Below are positions 1-8,463 of a DNA stretch of 64,000 bases, one piece after another. The position numbers and the translations under genes were made by a program. The stretch lies in the NCBI RefSeq assembly GCF_017599305.1, contig NZ_JAGFWR010000019.1:1-64000 (forward strand), written 5' to 3'. Source of the DNA: Micromonospora antibiotica (lineage in GTDB: Bacteria; Actinomycetota; Actinomycetes; Mycobacteriales; Micromonosporaceae). Below the pieces are notes generated by a model. It searched no databases. It was given only the letters and a program-made list of their open reading frames with translations, and was not told the DNA's origin. Numbering within the stretch: the stretch's first letter is position 1; the number at the start of each line of letters is the position of its first letter.

Positions 1-64
1 GCGGGGCCGGGGCCGGGGCGGGGCGGGGCGGGGCGGGGCCGGGGCGGGGCCGGGGCGCGGCCGG
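1..64. repeat. GC-only simple repeat at the window edge
   Basis: A run made only of G and C, built from GGGGCC and GGGGC units with no A or T. It ends where the first gene's upstream region begins. Polymerase slippage is the likely origin. No coding or regulatory reading is supported. Confidence 0.7.
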
Positions 65-99
65 GTGACCCGGCCGCCCGGGCATGGCACAGTGACGGG

Positions 100-1020
100 G
101 TGACCTGGGACGAGCCGGCAGCACGCCGGGTGCTGCGACCGCCGGCCGACTACCGGTTCACCGCCTCCGTCCGGCCCCTCACCTTCAGCCCGTACGACCC
201 GTGTGCGCGGATCGCCGCCGGCACCTTCTGGTGGGCCACCCGCACCCCGGCCGGGCCGGCCACCCTCGCCCTGCGCCCCGGGCAGGGGGAACTGGTCGCC
301 GAGGGCCACGGGCCGGGTGCCGACTGGGTGGTCGAGCGGGCCGACGCGGTCGCCGGACTGCGCGACGACCTGACCGGCTTCGCCGAGCTGGCCGCCGCCC
401 ATCCGGTGGTGGCCGAACTGGCCGCCCGGCACCGGGGGCTGCGGATGCCCGCCACCGGCCAACTCTTCCCCCGCGTGCTGCGCGCCGTCTTCGAACAGAA
501 GGTCACCGGCACGGAGGCGTACCGGGCGTACGCGGCGACCGTACGGCACTTCGCCGAGCCCGCGCCGGGCCCGTTCCAGCCGCTGCTGCTGCCACCCGAC
601 GCGGCCACCGTGGCCGCGACGCCGTACTGGGTGTTCCACCCGTTCGGCGTGGAGCAGCGCCGGGCCGACACGCTACGGCGGGCCGCCGTCCTCGCCGACC
701 GGCTGGAACGCTGCGTCGACAGCGCCGAGGCGACCCGACGGCTCACCGCGATCCCCGGCATCGGCCCGTGGACCGCCGCCGAGGTGGTCCGGATCGGGTA
801 CGGCGACCCGGACGCGGTAAGCGTCGGCGACTACCACGTGCCGAACACGGTGGCCTGGGCGCTCGCCGGTGAGGCGCGCGGTGACGACGCCCGGATGCTC
901 GACCTGCTCGCCCCGTTCCGGGGTCACCGGGGGCGGGTCTGCCTGCTGCTGGCCGTCGCCGGCATCCAGGCGCCCCGGTTCGGTCCCCGGATGCCGATCC
1001 GCTCCTTCGCCCGCTTCTGA
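100..1020 (+). CDS. DNA-3-methyladenine glycosylase, AlkA/HhH-GPD type
   Basis: Predicted base-excision-repair glycosylase of 306 aa that would remove alkylated bases such as 3-methyladenine. A helix-hairpin-helix (AIPGIGPWTAAEV, about residues 217-229) is followed by a Gly/Ser-rich turn and the catalytic aspartate D244 in SVGDYHVPN, the order typical of HhH-GPD enzymes. The N-terminal ~100 residues look like the AlkA_N fold. The GTG start at 100 has no Shine-Dalgarno sequence, but CACAGT lies 6 nt upstream (88-93), fitting the leaderless pattern seen elsewhere in the window. Family is clear; substrate range is not visible. It is the first gene here and lies apart from the other repair genes. 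Confidence 0.88.
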   Translation: MTWDEPAARRVLRPPADYRFTASVRPLTFSPYDPCARIAAGTFWWATRTPAGPATLALRPGQGELVAEGHGPGADWVVERADAVAGLRDDLTGFAELAAAHPVVAELAARHRGLRMPATGQLFPRVLRAVFEQKVTGTEAYRAYAATVRHFAEPAPGPFQPLLLPPDAATVAATPYWVFHPFGVEQRRADTLRRAAVLADRLERCVDSAEATRRLTAIPGIGPWTAAEVVRIGYGDPDAVSVGDYHVPNTVAWALAGEARGDDARMLDLLAPFRGHRGRVCLLLAVAGIQAPRFGPRMPIRSFARF

Positions 1021-1133
1021 CCCCTCCCCACCAGCCACCGTCGCCCCGCCGGGCGGGGACCCGGTGCGCCGTGACGCCGATGCGGGGGCTACGGGGGCGG
1101 GCGGATGCCGTTACCGAGGCGACCCCGGGTCGC

Positions 1134-1643
1134 TCATGACGTCGGCTGGTGGGAGAGCCGGCGCAGGGTGTGGGCCAGCCAACGGGCGTACCCGTGCTGG
1201 ACGGCGCGACCGGCGGGCCCGGCGGCGGTCATGAACCAGCGGTCCGGCCGGCTGAACGCGGTGACCTCGAAGTTGACCCTGCCCTCAGCGTCGCAGCGGA
1301 CCAGGAACGCCTCCTCCCCGCGTTCCGGATGGCCGGGCAGGGTGCCGTAGCCGAAGCCGGCCTCCCGGTCGTCCTCGGCCACCCAGACCACCTCGCACGG
1401 CCCCCACACCCGCAGTGGTCCCAGCCCGAGCCCCGGGGTGACCCGCACCCCGGGCGCGGCCCGGGGCGCGTCGGTGCGCATCCGCACCCCGGCCGCCCGG
1501 TGCAGCCGCCAGCTCAGCACCGCCTCGGCGGCGACCAGGAAACTGCCGGGCGGCATCGGGGCGGTGTGCCGCAGGTGGTGGTAGCCCGCCGGCAGCGGCC
1601 CCCGTCGGGTCGCACCCACCTCGGGGTACGTCAACTCGGACAC
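1134..1643 (-). CDS. DUF1990 family protein
   Basis: A 169-aa protein matching the DUF1990 family of actinobacteria and plants by its features: the N-terminal TYPEVGATR segment, GYHHLRHTAPM, a central region ending in a GYGTLPGHPERGEEAF motif, and the C-terminal HGYARWLAHTLRRL helix. The reaction is unknown; the fold resembles lipid-binding or enzyme-like beta-barrels. The GTG start is preceded by GGGGAGG. It is followed on the same strand by nothing close, and the SRPBCC gene at 1723 lies 79 bp upstream on the same strand, so the two may be co-transcribed. No catalytic residues can be assigned. Confidence 0.8.
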   Translation of the reverse strand: MSELTYPEVGATRRGPLPAGYHHLRHTAPMPPGSFLVAAEAVLSWRLHRAAGVRMRTDAPRAAPGVRVTPGLGLGPLRVWGPCEVVWVAEDDREAGFGYGTLPGHPERGEEAFLVRCDAEGRVNFEVTAFSRPDRWFMTAAGPAGRAVQHGYARWLAHTLRRLSHQPTS

Positions 1644-1722
1644 CGCGCCTCCCCAGGGTCACCCCCAGCTTATGGCCGATGTCGTCGCCCGGCGACCCGA
1701 CCGGCGGTGCCGCCCACCCGGC

Positions 1723-2145
1723 TCAGCCGGCCTCGCAGCGTCGCCGGAGCCCGTCGGCCTCCAACCGCAGGTAACGGCGCACCAACCGGCCGCCGAGCCG
1801 GCCGGTGGGTCCGGCGAGGGGTCCGGTGAGCACCAGGGCCAGCTCCACCCGGACCCGACCGTCGGGCAGCGGCACGATCCGGTGCTCGCCCCGGCTGTGC
1901 ACCCCCGGGGTGCTGGACTCCCAGACGAAGCAGCGGGGCGGGTCGATCTCGGTGACCCGCCAGGACGTCGGACGGAGCCAGGGCTGCTCCAGCCGGGCGG
2001 TGGCCCCGAGGACCAACGGTCCCGTCTCACCCCGGCGGGCGGTCCGCACCGATTCGGTCCACTCGGGCCAGCGGTCGATGTCGCTCTGCACCGCCCAGAC
2101 CGTGTCGATGTCCGCGTCGATCTCGGTCGCCGTCTCGAACCGCAT
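1723..2145 (-). CDS. SRPBCC (START/Bet v1-like) family protein
   Basis: A 140-aa single-domain protein of the polyketide cyclase/dehydrase or SRPBCC superfamily. Diagnostic features are the start MRFETATEIDADIDTVWAV, the DIDRWPEWTESV loop, and a C-terminal helix rich in Arg and Leu after the FVWESSTPG strand. These proteins form a cavity for hydrophobic ligands; the ligand here is unknown. ATG at 2145 is chosen over longer in-frame starts because GGAGG sits 6 nt upstream. It is encoded just upstream of the DUF1990 gene on the same strand. Confidence 0.82.
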   Translation of the reverse strand: MRFETATEIDADIDTVWAVQSDIDRWPEWTESVRTARRGETGPLVLGATARLEQPWLRPTSWRVTEIDPPRCFVWESSTPGVHSRGEHRIVPLPDGRVRVELALVLTGPLAGPTGRLGGRLVRRYLRLEADGLRRRCEAG

Positions 2146-2318
2146 GCCGCCTCCGTGGCTCCACCGGCGGCACCCGCGTGCCGCCCGGTTCCCCGACGAG
2201 CCTGCCGCAGCGATCGTGACCGGGCCACCCTCCGGTCGCCCTCCCGACCGTGCGACCTCCCGACCGTGCGCCCGTCGGGACGCGGCCGGGCCGGACGCGG
2301 GGACCGGAGGCGGGGACC

Positions 2319-2358
2319 GGACGCAGCCTCGACCGGGTGGGACGCAGCCTCGACCGGG
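2319..2358. repeat. Direct repeat, two 19-bp copies
   Basis: The 19-bp unit GGACGCAGCCTCGACCGGG occurs at 2319-2337 and again at 2340-2358. It lies in the 236-bp non-coding stretch between the small gene at 2382 and the SRPBCC gene. That stretch is otherwise GC-rich filler with no convincing promoter or ORF. Confidence 0.7.
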
Positions 2359-2381
2359 CGGGGCCTCGGCCGGGGCGCGGG

Positions 2382-2591
2382 TCAGCCGGCCTCGCGCAGG
2401 TCGGCCAGGTCCAGCGGGGTGTGCCGGTGGAGCAGCTCGGTCAGTTCGGCGACGGTGCCCGCCTCGCCGAGCACGTTCCTGCCGCCGCCGAAGCGGGCCG
2501 GATAGCGGTGCACCAGGCGGTAGCGGTGCCGGCCCCGCACCAGCTCGACGCTGACCTGCCAGCGCCCACAGCAACCACACCGCCACTCCAC
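2382..2591 (-). CDS. Small conserved hypothetical protein with CGCC motif
   Basis: About 69 aa if started at the GTG at 2591 (VEWRCGCCGRWQ). The reading frame stays open upstream to 2789, so the start is uncertain, but the sequence before the GTG is low-complexity and overlaps the ligC promoter. The N-terminus holds a Cys-Gly-Cys-Cys cluster that could bind metal. The rest is a basic segment (RGRHRYRLVHRY) and an acidic helical tail. It is divergent from ligC, with start codons about 130 bp apart. I do not recognise a family; function unknown. Confidence 0.55.
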   Translation of the reverse strand: MEWRCGCCGRWQVSVELVRGRHRYRLVHRYPARFGGGRNVLGEAGTVAELTELLHRHTPLDLADLREAG

Positions 2592-2724
2592 CCCGCGACG
2601 GTAGCTCTGAGCTGCGCAGACGAATCCGCCCCCGAGGGACGGCCGGTACCCGCGGGGACACGCCGGACCGGGACCGACGGTGATCTGCCTCACCACTGTC
2701 GGTGGCGTCTGGTTGACTGTCGCC

Positions 2725-3840
2725 GTGGACCTGCCGATCAACCCGCCGGTCGAGCCGATGCTGGCCAAGAGCGTGGCCCGCCTGCCCACCGATCCCGGCC
2801 TGACCTACGAGCCCAAGTGGGACGGCTTCCGCTGCATCGTGTTCCGCGACGGCGACGAGGTCGAGCTGGCCAGCCGCGGTGGCAAGTCGATGACCCGCTA
2901 CTTCCCCGAGGTGGTCGCGCAGGCGCTGGCGCAGCTGCCCACCCGGTGCGCGGTCGACGGCGAGCTGATCGTGATCCGCCGCGACGGTCCGGGCGGCCAG
3001 CCCCGGCTCGACTTCGAGCAGCTCGCCCAGCGGATCCACCCGGCCGCCTCCCGGGTCGCCCTGCTCGCCGAGACGACCCCGGCCGACTTCGTCGCCTTCG
3101 ACCTGCTCGCCCTCGACGACGAGCTGCTGGTCGACCAGCCCTACCCGACCCGGCGGGAGCGTCTGGTGCGGGCGCTGGCCGGGGTCCGGCCGCCGGTGCA
3201 CGTCACCCAGGTCACCACCGATCCGGAGACCGCCCGGCGCTGGTTCGAGGTGTTCGAGGGTGCCGGGCTGGACGGGTTGATCGTCAAGCCGGCCGACCTG
3301 ACCTACCAGCCGGGCAAGCGGCTGATGGCCAAGGTCAAACATGCCCGGACGGCCGACGTGGTGGTGGCCGGGTTCCGCTGGCACAAGTCCGGGCCGGTGG
3401 TCGGCTCGTTGCTGCTGGGCCTCTACGACGACGCCGGGGTGCTGCACCACGTCGGGGTGAGCGCCTCGTTCACCATGGCCCGCCGGCAGGAGCTGCTCGA
3501 CGAGCTGGCCCCCTACCGGGAGGGCGACGGGGAGCACCCGTGGGTGCACGGCGACCACGAGCGCGGCCAGCGGATCCCCGGCGGGGTCAGCCGCTGGACG
3601 GGCGGCAAGAACCTCGACTGGGTGCCGCTGCGCCCCGGGCTGGTGATGGAGGTCGGCTACGACGCGATGGAGGGCGACCGGTTCCGGCACACCGCCCGGT
3701 TCGTCCGCTGGCGGCCCGACCGCGATCCCCGGTCCTGCCGCTACGACCAGCTCGACCGCCCGGTGCGCTTCGACGTCGACCAGGTGCTCCGGGGCGATCC
3801 GGCGGCGACCGTGCCGCCGGACGCCGGCACCCGGGCGTAG
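2725..3840 (+). CDS. ligC: ATP-dependent DNA ligase, LigC type
   Basis: A 371-aa stand-alone ATP-dependent ligase that seals nicks through a ligase-AMP intermediate. The adenylation motif is EPKWDGFR with the AMP-accepting lysine at K31. It is followed by nucleotidyltransferase motifs (VDGELIV, LDGLIVKP, KVKHARTADVVV) and an OB-fold domain ending near PAATVPPDAGTRA. The GTG at 2725 is chosen because mycobacterial LigC proteins begin MDLP-PP--PMLAKS just as here. TTGACT sits 6 nt upstream at 2713-2718, a possible leaderless -10; an in-frame GTG at 2680 would add 15 residues of poor quality. It has no fused polymerase or nuclease domain. The LigD-type polymerase is encoded separately at 16654, and no Ku gene is in the window. 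Confidence 0.88.
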   Translation: MDLPINPPVEPMLAKSVARLPTDPGLTYEPKWDGFRCIVFRDGDEVELASRGGKSMTRYFPEVVAQALAQLPTRCAVDGELIVIRRDGPGGQPRLDFEQLAQRIHPAASRVALLAETTPADFVAFDLLALDDELLVDQPYPTRRERLVRALAGVRPPVHVTQVTTDPETARRWFEVFEGAGLDGLIVKPADLTYQPGKRLMAKVKHARTADVVVAGFRWHKSGPVVGSLLLGLYDDAGVLHHVGVSASFTMARRQELLDELAPYREGDGEHPWVHGDHERGQRIPGGVSRWTGGKNLDWVPLRPGLVMEVGYDAMEGDRFRHTARFVRWRPDRDPRSCRYDQLDRPVRFDVDQVLRGDPAATVPPDAGTRA

Positions 3841-3872
3841 CCTGACTGCTATCCGATCATGGAGGTTCGCCG

Positions 3873-5453
3873 GTGACCAGCACCGCCCGCCGCAACCGCC
3901 GGTTCCGGCTCGCCCTGGCCGGGTTCGTCGCGGGCGCGTTGCTCGTCACCGGGTGCACCATGCCGGCGTTCGCCCCGCGGACGGAGGACTCGTCGGCGGC
4001 GGCACCGGGCGACACGCCCGCCTGGCGGGCCTGCCCGGAGGTCGCCGACGAGCTGGTGGGCCGGGGTGCCCCGGGCATGCGCTACGAGTGCGCCCGGATC
4101 GCGGTGCCCCGCAACTGGGGTGCCGGGACGGGAGCGACCACCGGACCGGGCAGCGGCGAGACCTTCGAGATCGCGCTGCTGCGGGCCCGGTCCTCGAAAC
4201 AACGGGACCGGATCGGTTCCCTGGTGATCAACCCGGGTGGGCCGGGCGGTTCCGGCGTGGACACCGCCGTCTACCTGTCCTTCGGGCCGTCCTTCGGGGG
4301 GCTGCCCGCCGCGGTCACCGACCGGTTCGACATCGTCGGCTTCGACCCGCGCGGGGTATCCCGGTCCAGCCCGGTCAAGTGCATCTCCGACGCCGACCTG
4401 GACGCCAGCTTCGGCTACGACCCCGACCCGCGCAGCCAACAGTCGTTCGACGCCTACCAGGCGCTCAACCGGCGGATCGGCCAGGGCTGCGGCAACCGGT
4501 ACGGCGACCAGCTCCCCCTCTACGGCACCGAGCAGGCCGCCCGGGACATGGACGCGGTGCGGGCCGCCGTGGGCGACGACAAGCTCACCTACCTCGGCTA
4601 CTCCTACGGCACCCTGCTCGGCGCGACCTACGCCCAGCTCTACCCGCAGCGGGTCCGGGCGCTGGTGCTCGACGGTGCGGTCGACCCCCGGCAGCAGTTG
4701 GTGGCCGGTTCGGAGAGCCAGGCCCGGGGCTTCGAGCGGGCGTTCGACAACTTCGACCGGTGGTGCGCGGCGAATGCCGGCCGCTGCCCGATCGCCCCGG
4801 ACGCCCGGGGTGCGGTGACCTCGGCGATCGACAAGGCGAAGGTCTCCCCGGTACGCGGTGCCGACGGGCGGGAGGCCACCTCCGGGTGGGTCTTCTACGC
4901 GGTGATCTCCTCGCTCTACACCGAGTCGGGTTGGGAGGAGTTGGCCCGCGCAATCGACCGGCTCGACGAGGGCGACCCGACCGACGTGTTCAAGCTCGCC
5001 GACTCGTACGCCGGGCGGGGCGAGGACGGGCACTACTCCAACCTCTTCGACGCCAACCTCGCGGTCAACTGCGCCGACGAGACCGAGAAGCCCAGCGTGG
5101 CGCAGATCCGCCAGTTGCAGTCGCAGTGGCGGCAGCAGTACCCGCTGTTCGGGCCGGCCCTGGCGGTGGGGATGTTCGGGTGTGTCGAGTGGCCGGGCGG
5201 GCGGGACCCGTACCCGACCGGCCGGGCCGACGGGGCGCCACCGATCGTGGTGGTGGGCACCACCGGTGACCCGGCCACGCCGTACGAGCAGACGGCCCGG
5301 CTGGCCGCGATGCTGGGGGTCGGCCGGGTGCTCACCTGGGAGGGCGAGGGGCACACCGCCTACCCGCAGACCGCCTGCATCACCGAGGCGGTGGACGCCT
5401 ACCTGATCTCGCTCACCGTGCCCCGGGAGGGGTTGCGCTGCCCCGCCCGCTGA
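3873..5453 (+). CDS. Secreted alpha/beta-hydrolase, tripeptidyl aminopeptidase (TAP) family lipoprotein
   Basis: A 526-aa exported hydrolase of the Streptomyces SlpD/SlpE-TAP group, which cleaves short peptides from protein N-termini outside the cell. The basic start and hydrophobic stretch end in LVTGC, a lipobox with C28 as the predicted lipidated residue. The catalytic triad can be read as S244 in GYSYG, D466 in TTGDPATP and H494 in GEGHTAYP. A Gly-rich oxyanion motif (NPGGPGGSG) precedes it. The C-terminal ~100 residues match the TAP_C domain. GGAGG 7 nt before the GTG supports the start. Substrate is inferred from the family only. Confidence 0.9.
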   Translation: MTSTARRNRRFRLALAGFVAGALLVTGCTMPAFAPRTEDSSAAAPGDTPAWRACPEVADELVGRGAPGMRYECARIAVPRNWGAGTGATTGPGSGETFEIALLRARSSKQRDRIGSLVINPGGPGGSGVDTAVYLSFGPSFGGLPAAVTDRFDIVGFDPRGVSRSSPVKCISDADLDASFGYDPDPRSQQSFDAYQALNRRIGQGCGNRYGDQLPLYGTEQAARDMDAVRAAVGDDKLTYLGYSYGTLLGATYAQLYPQRVRALVLDGAVDPRQQLVAGSESQARGFERAFDNFDRWCAANAGRCPIAPDARGAVTSAIDKAKVSPVRGADGREATSGWVFYAVISSLYTESGWEELARAIDRLDEGDPTDVFKLADSYAGRGEDGHYSNLFDANLAVNCADETEKPSVAQIRQLQSQWRQQYPLFGPALAVGMFGCVEWPGGRDPYPTGRADGAPPIVVVGTTGDPATPYEQTARLAAMLGVGRVLTWEGEGHTAYPQTACITEAVDAYLISLTVPREGLRCPAR

Positions 5454-5469
5454 CCCGGCGACGCCGCCA

Positions 5470-5549
5470 CCGGGCGAAGGACACTCCCGCCGGGCGACGG
5501 ACGCTCCCTCCGGGCGAAGGACACTCCCGCCGAGCGACGGTCGCCGACC
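5470..5549. repeat. Four tandem 20-bp units between convergent genes
   Basis: Four imperfect 20-bp copies (consensus CCGGGCGAAGGACACTCCCG alternating with a CGACGGACGCTCCCT version) start at 5470, 5490, 5510 and 5530. They fill most of the 148-bp gap between the convergent TAP hydrolase and K+ channel genes. The first and third copies are identical, as are the beginnings of the second and fourth, so a 40-bp unit was probably duplicated. Confidence 0.75.
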
Positions 5550-5601
5550 CCACCACGTCACGGTCGCTGCTCCGACCGGGTTTCGGGGTCGCTGCCGGTG
5601 G

Positions 5602-6096
5602 TCAGCGGCGGTTGCGGCGTCCGCGCAGCCGCTGCCTGACCAGGGTCGCGTGGTCCGGTGGGGCCGGCGGCGGTGGCAGCTCGGGCAGCTCGATGCCCTG
5701 CCGGGCGGCCAACTCCTCCAGCAGCGCCCGCATCCGGCGCACGTCGTTCTTCAGCTCCTCCTGCTCGACGTGCTCGAAGGCGTCGTCGTCGACGATGAGC
5801 CGGCTGGCGAAGTGCGCGGTGATCAGGGGAATGACCAGCAGCACCATGGTGGAGATCAGCAGCGCGGCCAGGATGCGTCCCTGCCAGCTGGTCGGGGAGA
5901 TGTCGCCGTAGCCGACGGTGGAGGCGGTGACCACCGCCCACCACACGGCGTCGGCGGCGCTGCGGTGCTCCACCTGGCCGTAGATCACCCCGGCCACCAC
6001 GATCATCAACAGGTACGACGTGATCAGCGTCCGGGGCGAGTTGGCGAAGTACACCAGGCCCCGGTAGACCCACCGGAACGGCAACAACAGCTTCAT
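5602..6096 (-). CDS. Two-TM potassium channel
   Basis: A 164-aa Ion_trans_2 family channel subunit. The first membrane helix is at about residues 24-41. It is followed by a pore helix and the selectivity filter TVGYGD at 60-65, then a second helix at about 75-98 and a 65-residue cytoplasmic tail with a coiled-coil-like segment (EHVEQEELKNDVRRMRALLEEL). The tail ends in a proline run and basic residues. No RCK/TrkA_N domain is fused. ATG at 6096 is chosen because it begins the conserved MKLLLPFRW segment; the frame is open further upstream but runs into the divergent gene's promoter. It probably forms tetrameric K+-selective pores. Confidence 0.85.
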   Translation of the reverse strand: MKLLLPFRWVYRGLVYFANSPRTLITSYLLMIVVAGVIYGQVEHRSAADAVWWAVVTASTVGYGDISPTSWQGRILAALLISTMVLLVIPLITAHFASRLIVDDDAFEHVEQEELKNDVRRMRALLEELAARQGIELPELPPPPAPPDHATLVRQRLRGRRNRR

Positions 6097-6220
6097 GCCG
6101 CACCATGCTGCCTCCCGGACGCCACCGCCGCCCGCCGGGCGCGTCCGACGACCGACCCGCAGGCCGGGACACCCACCTGTGCCCGGCGACCGGGCGGGGT
6201 GCTGTGACAGGCTGCCGGTC

Positions 6221-6673
6221 ATGACCGACGTGATCCTCCGCGAGGCGGTCCGGGACGACCTGCCCGCGATCCTGGCCCTGCTCGCCGACGACGTGCTCGG
6301 CCGGGCACGCGAGCACACCGGGGTGGACGAGGCGTACGAGCGGGCGTTCGCCGCCATCACCGCCGACCCACGCAACCAGCAGCTGGTGGCCGAGCGCGCC
6401 GGGGAGGTCGTCGGCTGCTTCCAGCTCACCTACATTCCGGGGCTGGGCCGGCACGGCGCGGAACGGGCGCTCGTGGAGGCGGTCCGGGTCCGCTCCGACC
6501 TGCGTGGGCACGGGGTGGGCCAGGCGATGATGACCTGGGCGATCGACGAGGCCCGACGGCGGGGCTGCGGGTTGGTGCAGCTCACCACCGACAAGTCCCG
6601 CACCGACGCGCACCGTTTCTATCAGCGCCTCGGCTTCGTCGCCAGCCACGAAGGCATGAAACTCCCCCTCTGA
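6221..6673 (+). CDS. GNAT family N-acetyltransferase
   Basis: A 150-aa single-domain acetyltransferase using acetyl-CoA. It shows the GNAT layout: VILREAVRDDLPAI at the N-terminus, the acetyl-CoA pyrophosphate-binding loop VRSDLRGHGVGQAMM (Q/RxxGxG/A type) near residues 88-102, and the C-terminal HRFYQRLGF signature. The acceptor substrate is unknown. ATG at 6221 is preceded at 7 nt by CAGGCT (6208-6213), compatible with leaderless initiation; no Shine-Dalgarno is seen. It is divergent from the K+ channel gene with 124 bp between. Confidence 0.85.
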   Translation: MTDVILREAVRDDLPAILALLADDVLGRAREHTGVDEAYERAFAAITADPRNQQLVAERAGEVVGCFQLTYIPGLGRHGAERALVEAVRVRSDLRGHGVGQAMMTWAIDEARRRGCGLVQLTTDKSRTDAHRFYQRLGFVASHEGMKLPL

Positions 6674-6726
6674 CGGTGCGGATGTGGGTGCGGGTCACCC
6701 GGCCGGTCCGACCCACCCTCTGCCAG

Positions 6727-7467
6727 TCAGTCGTCGACCAGGCGGCCGTCGCGCAGGGTCAGCGCCCGGTCGGCCACCTCGATCAGGGCCGGGTCGTGGG
6801 TGGCGACCAGCGCGGTCATCCCCCGGGCGTGCACCACCGCGCGGAGCAGGTCCATGATCGCCCGGCCGGTCTCGGAGTCGAGCTGACCGGTCGGCTCGTC
6901 GGCGATCAGCAGGTCGGGTTCGTTGGCCAGGGCCCGGGCCACGGCGACCCGCTGCTGCTGCCCACCGGACAGCTCGTACGGGCGCTGACCGGCGTGGCCA
7001 CCCAGACCGACCAGCTCCAGCAGCACCGCCACCCGTTCCTCACGCTCCGCCGCCGGGACCCGGGCCAGCCGCAGCGGCACCCCGACGTTCTCCGCCGCCG
7101 ACAGGATCGGCACCAGCCCGAAGGTCTGGAACACGAACCCGACAGTGCCCCGGCGCAGCCGCAGCAGCTCGGCCTCGCCGGCACCGGTGACGTCGTGCCC
7201 GGCCACCCGGACCCGGCCGGTGTCCGGTCGGTCCAGCCCGCCGACCAGGTTCAGCAGGGTGGTCTTGCCGGCGCCCGAACGGCCCCGCACCGCCACCAGC
7301 TCACCCCGGGCGGCGGTGAAGGAGACCTCGCGGACGGCGTGCACGGTGTGCCGCCCCCGGCCGAACGTCCGGCTCACCCCCTCGACCCGGACCACCTCGT
7401 CGGTGACCGCGTCGGCGGCCCGGACGACCGTCGTGTCGGCCCGGACGGCGGGAACCTGCTCGTTCAT
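6727..7467 (-). CDS. ABC transporter ATP-binding protein (MacB/LolD-like)
   Basis: A 246-aa ATPase, last gene of a four-gene minus-strand operon. Walker A is GRSGAGKTT (residues 62-70), the signature is LSGGQQQRVAVARAL, Walker B is LLIADEPTGQLD, and the H-loop is ATHD. This subgroup usually works with FtsX-type permeases as mechanotransmission or lipoprotein/drug extrusion machines. Its ATG overlaps the stop of the preceding ATPase gene by 4 bp (ATGA, 7464-7467), so translation is probably coupled. The substrate cannot be read from the sequence. Confidence 0.92.
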   Translation of the reverse strand: MNEQVPAVRADTTVVRAADAVTDEVVRVEGVSRTFGRGRHTVHAVREVSFTAARGELVAVRGRSGAGKTTLLNLVGGLDRPDTGRVRVAGHDVTGAGEAELLRLRRGTVGFVFQTFGLVPILSAAENVGVPLRLARVPAAEREERVAVLLELVGLGGHAGQRPYELSGGQQQRVAVARALANEPDLLIADEPTGQLDSETGRAIMDLLRAVVHARGMTALVATHDPALIEVADRALTLRDGRLVDD

Positions 7468-8462
7468 GCGTCACTCCCGTTCTGGTCCGGCGTCTGGTCG
7501 CCGGGGCGGACCTGCACGTGATCGGGGGCGAGATCGAGGCGGACCCGGTCCCGCAGTGCCAGGGCCGCCACGAAGGGCGCCGGGAGCTGCATCCGGCCGG
7601 TCCGGTCCAGCACCGCGTACTCCTCGCTGACCAGTTCGGTGCTGCCGTCGGCGCCGATCCGCGCGGTCCGGCGTACCTCGGAGGCGGTCCGGCCGTCGCG
7701 GATCGCGACGGTGCGGCGGACCTGGTCGGCGACGGCGTGGTCGTGGGTGACCACCACCACGGTCACCCCCAGTTCGGCGTTGATGGTGCGCAGCGCCGCG
7801 AAGACCTCCGCGCCGGTCGCCTCGTCCAGCTCCCCGGTCGGTTCGTCGGCGAAGAGCACCTCCGGGTCGTTGGCGACCGCCACCGCCACCGCGCAGCGCT
7901 GCTGCTCGCCGCCGCTGAGCTGCCCGGGACGCCGGTCCGCGCAGTAGCCCACCCCGACCAGGTCCAGCAGCTCGTCGGCCCGTCGCCGGCGGGCCCGGCC
8001 GCCACCGCCGCGCCGGGCCAGCCGCATCGGCAGCTCCACGTTCTCCCGGGCGGTCAGGTACGGCAGCAGGTTGCGGCCGGTCTGCTGCCAGACGAACCCG
8101 ACGGTGTGCCGCCGGTAGCGCAACCGGCGGCGGGCCGACAGCGCCAGCAGGTCGTAGTCGGCCACCCGGGCGATCCCCGCCGTCGGCGTGTCCAGCCCGG
8201 AGAGGATGTTGAGCAGGGTCGACTTGCCCGAGCCGGAGGCCCCGACGATCGCCACCAGCTCACCCCGGTCGATCACCAGGTCGAGCCCCTGGAGGGCGAC
8301 CACCTCGACCCCTTCGGTCTTGAAGATCCGGACCAGGCCGTCGCAGACGATGTGCCCGCGCAGCCGGTCCTGCCCGCCGGCCCGTTCGGCCGCCCGCTGC
8401 GCCGCCCGGCGTTGCAGGTCCGCCAGGTCGGGTACGACGGGGTTCTGGGCGGTCGTGGTCAT
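7464..8462 (-). CDS. ABC transporter ATP-binding protein with C-terminal AbrB-like extension
   Basis: A 332-aa ATPase of the MacB/LolD group. A 35-residue N-terminal extension precedes the nucleotide-binding domain: Walker A GASGSGKST (about 74-82), signature LSGGEQQRCAVAVAV, Walker B VLFADEPTGELD and H-loop THDH. After the domain, about 60 residues (EEYAVLDRTGRMQLPAPFV...) resemble a swapped-hairpin AbrB/SpoVT-type fold. This extension is not part of a standard ABC ATPase. The gene starts one base after the permease gene's stop, between that permease and the second ATPase, so the two ATPases may form a heterodimer. Confidence 0.9.
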   Translation of the reverse strand: MTTTAQNPVVPDLADLQRRAAQRAAERAGGQDRLRGHIVCDGLVRIFKTEGVEVVALQGLDLVIDRGELVAIVGASGSGKSTLLNILSGLDTPTAGIARVADYDLLALSARRRLRYRRHTVGFVWQQTGRNLLPYLTARENVELPMRLARRGGGGRARRRRADELLDLVGVGYCADRRPGQLSGGEQQRCAVAVAVANDPEVLFADEPTGELDEATGAEVFAALRTINAELGVTVVVVTHDHAVADQVRRTVAIRDGRTASEVRRTARIGADGSTELVSEEYAVLDRTGRMQLPAPFVAALALRDRVRLDLAPDHVQVRPGDQTPDQNGSDA

Positions 8463-8463
8463 C

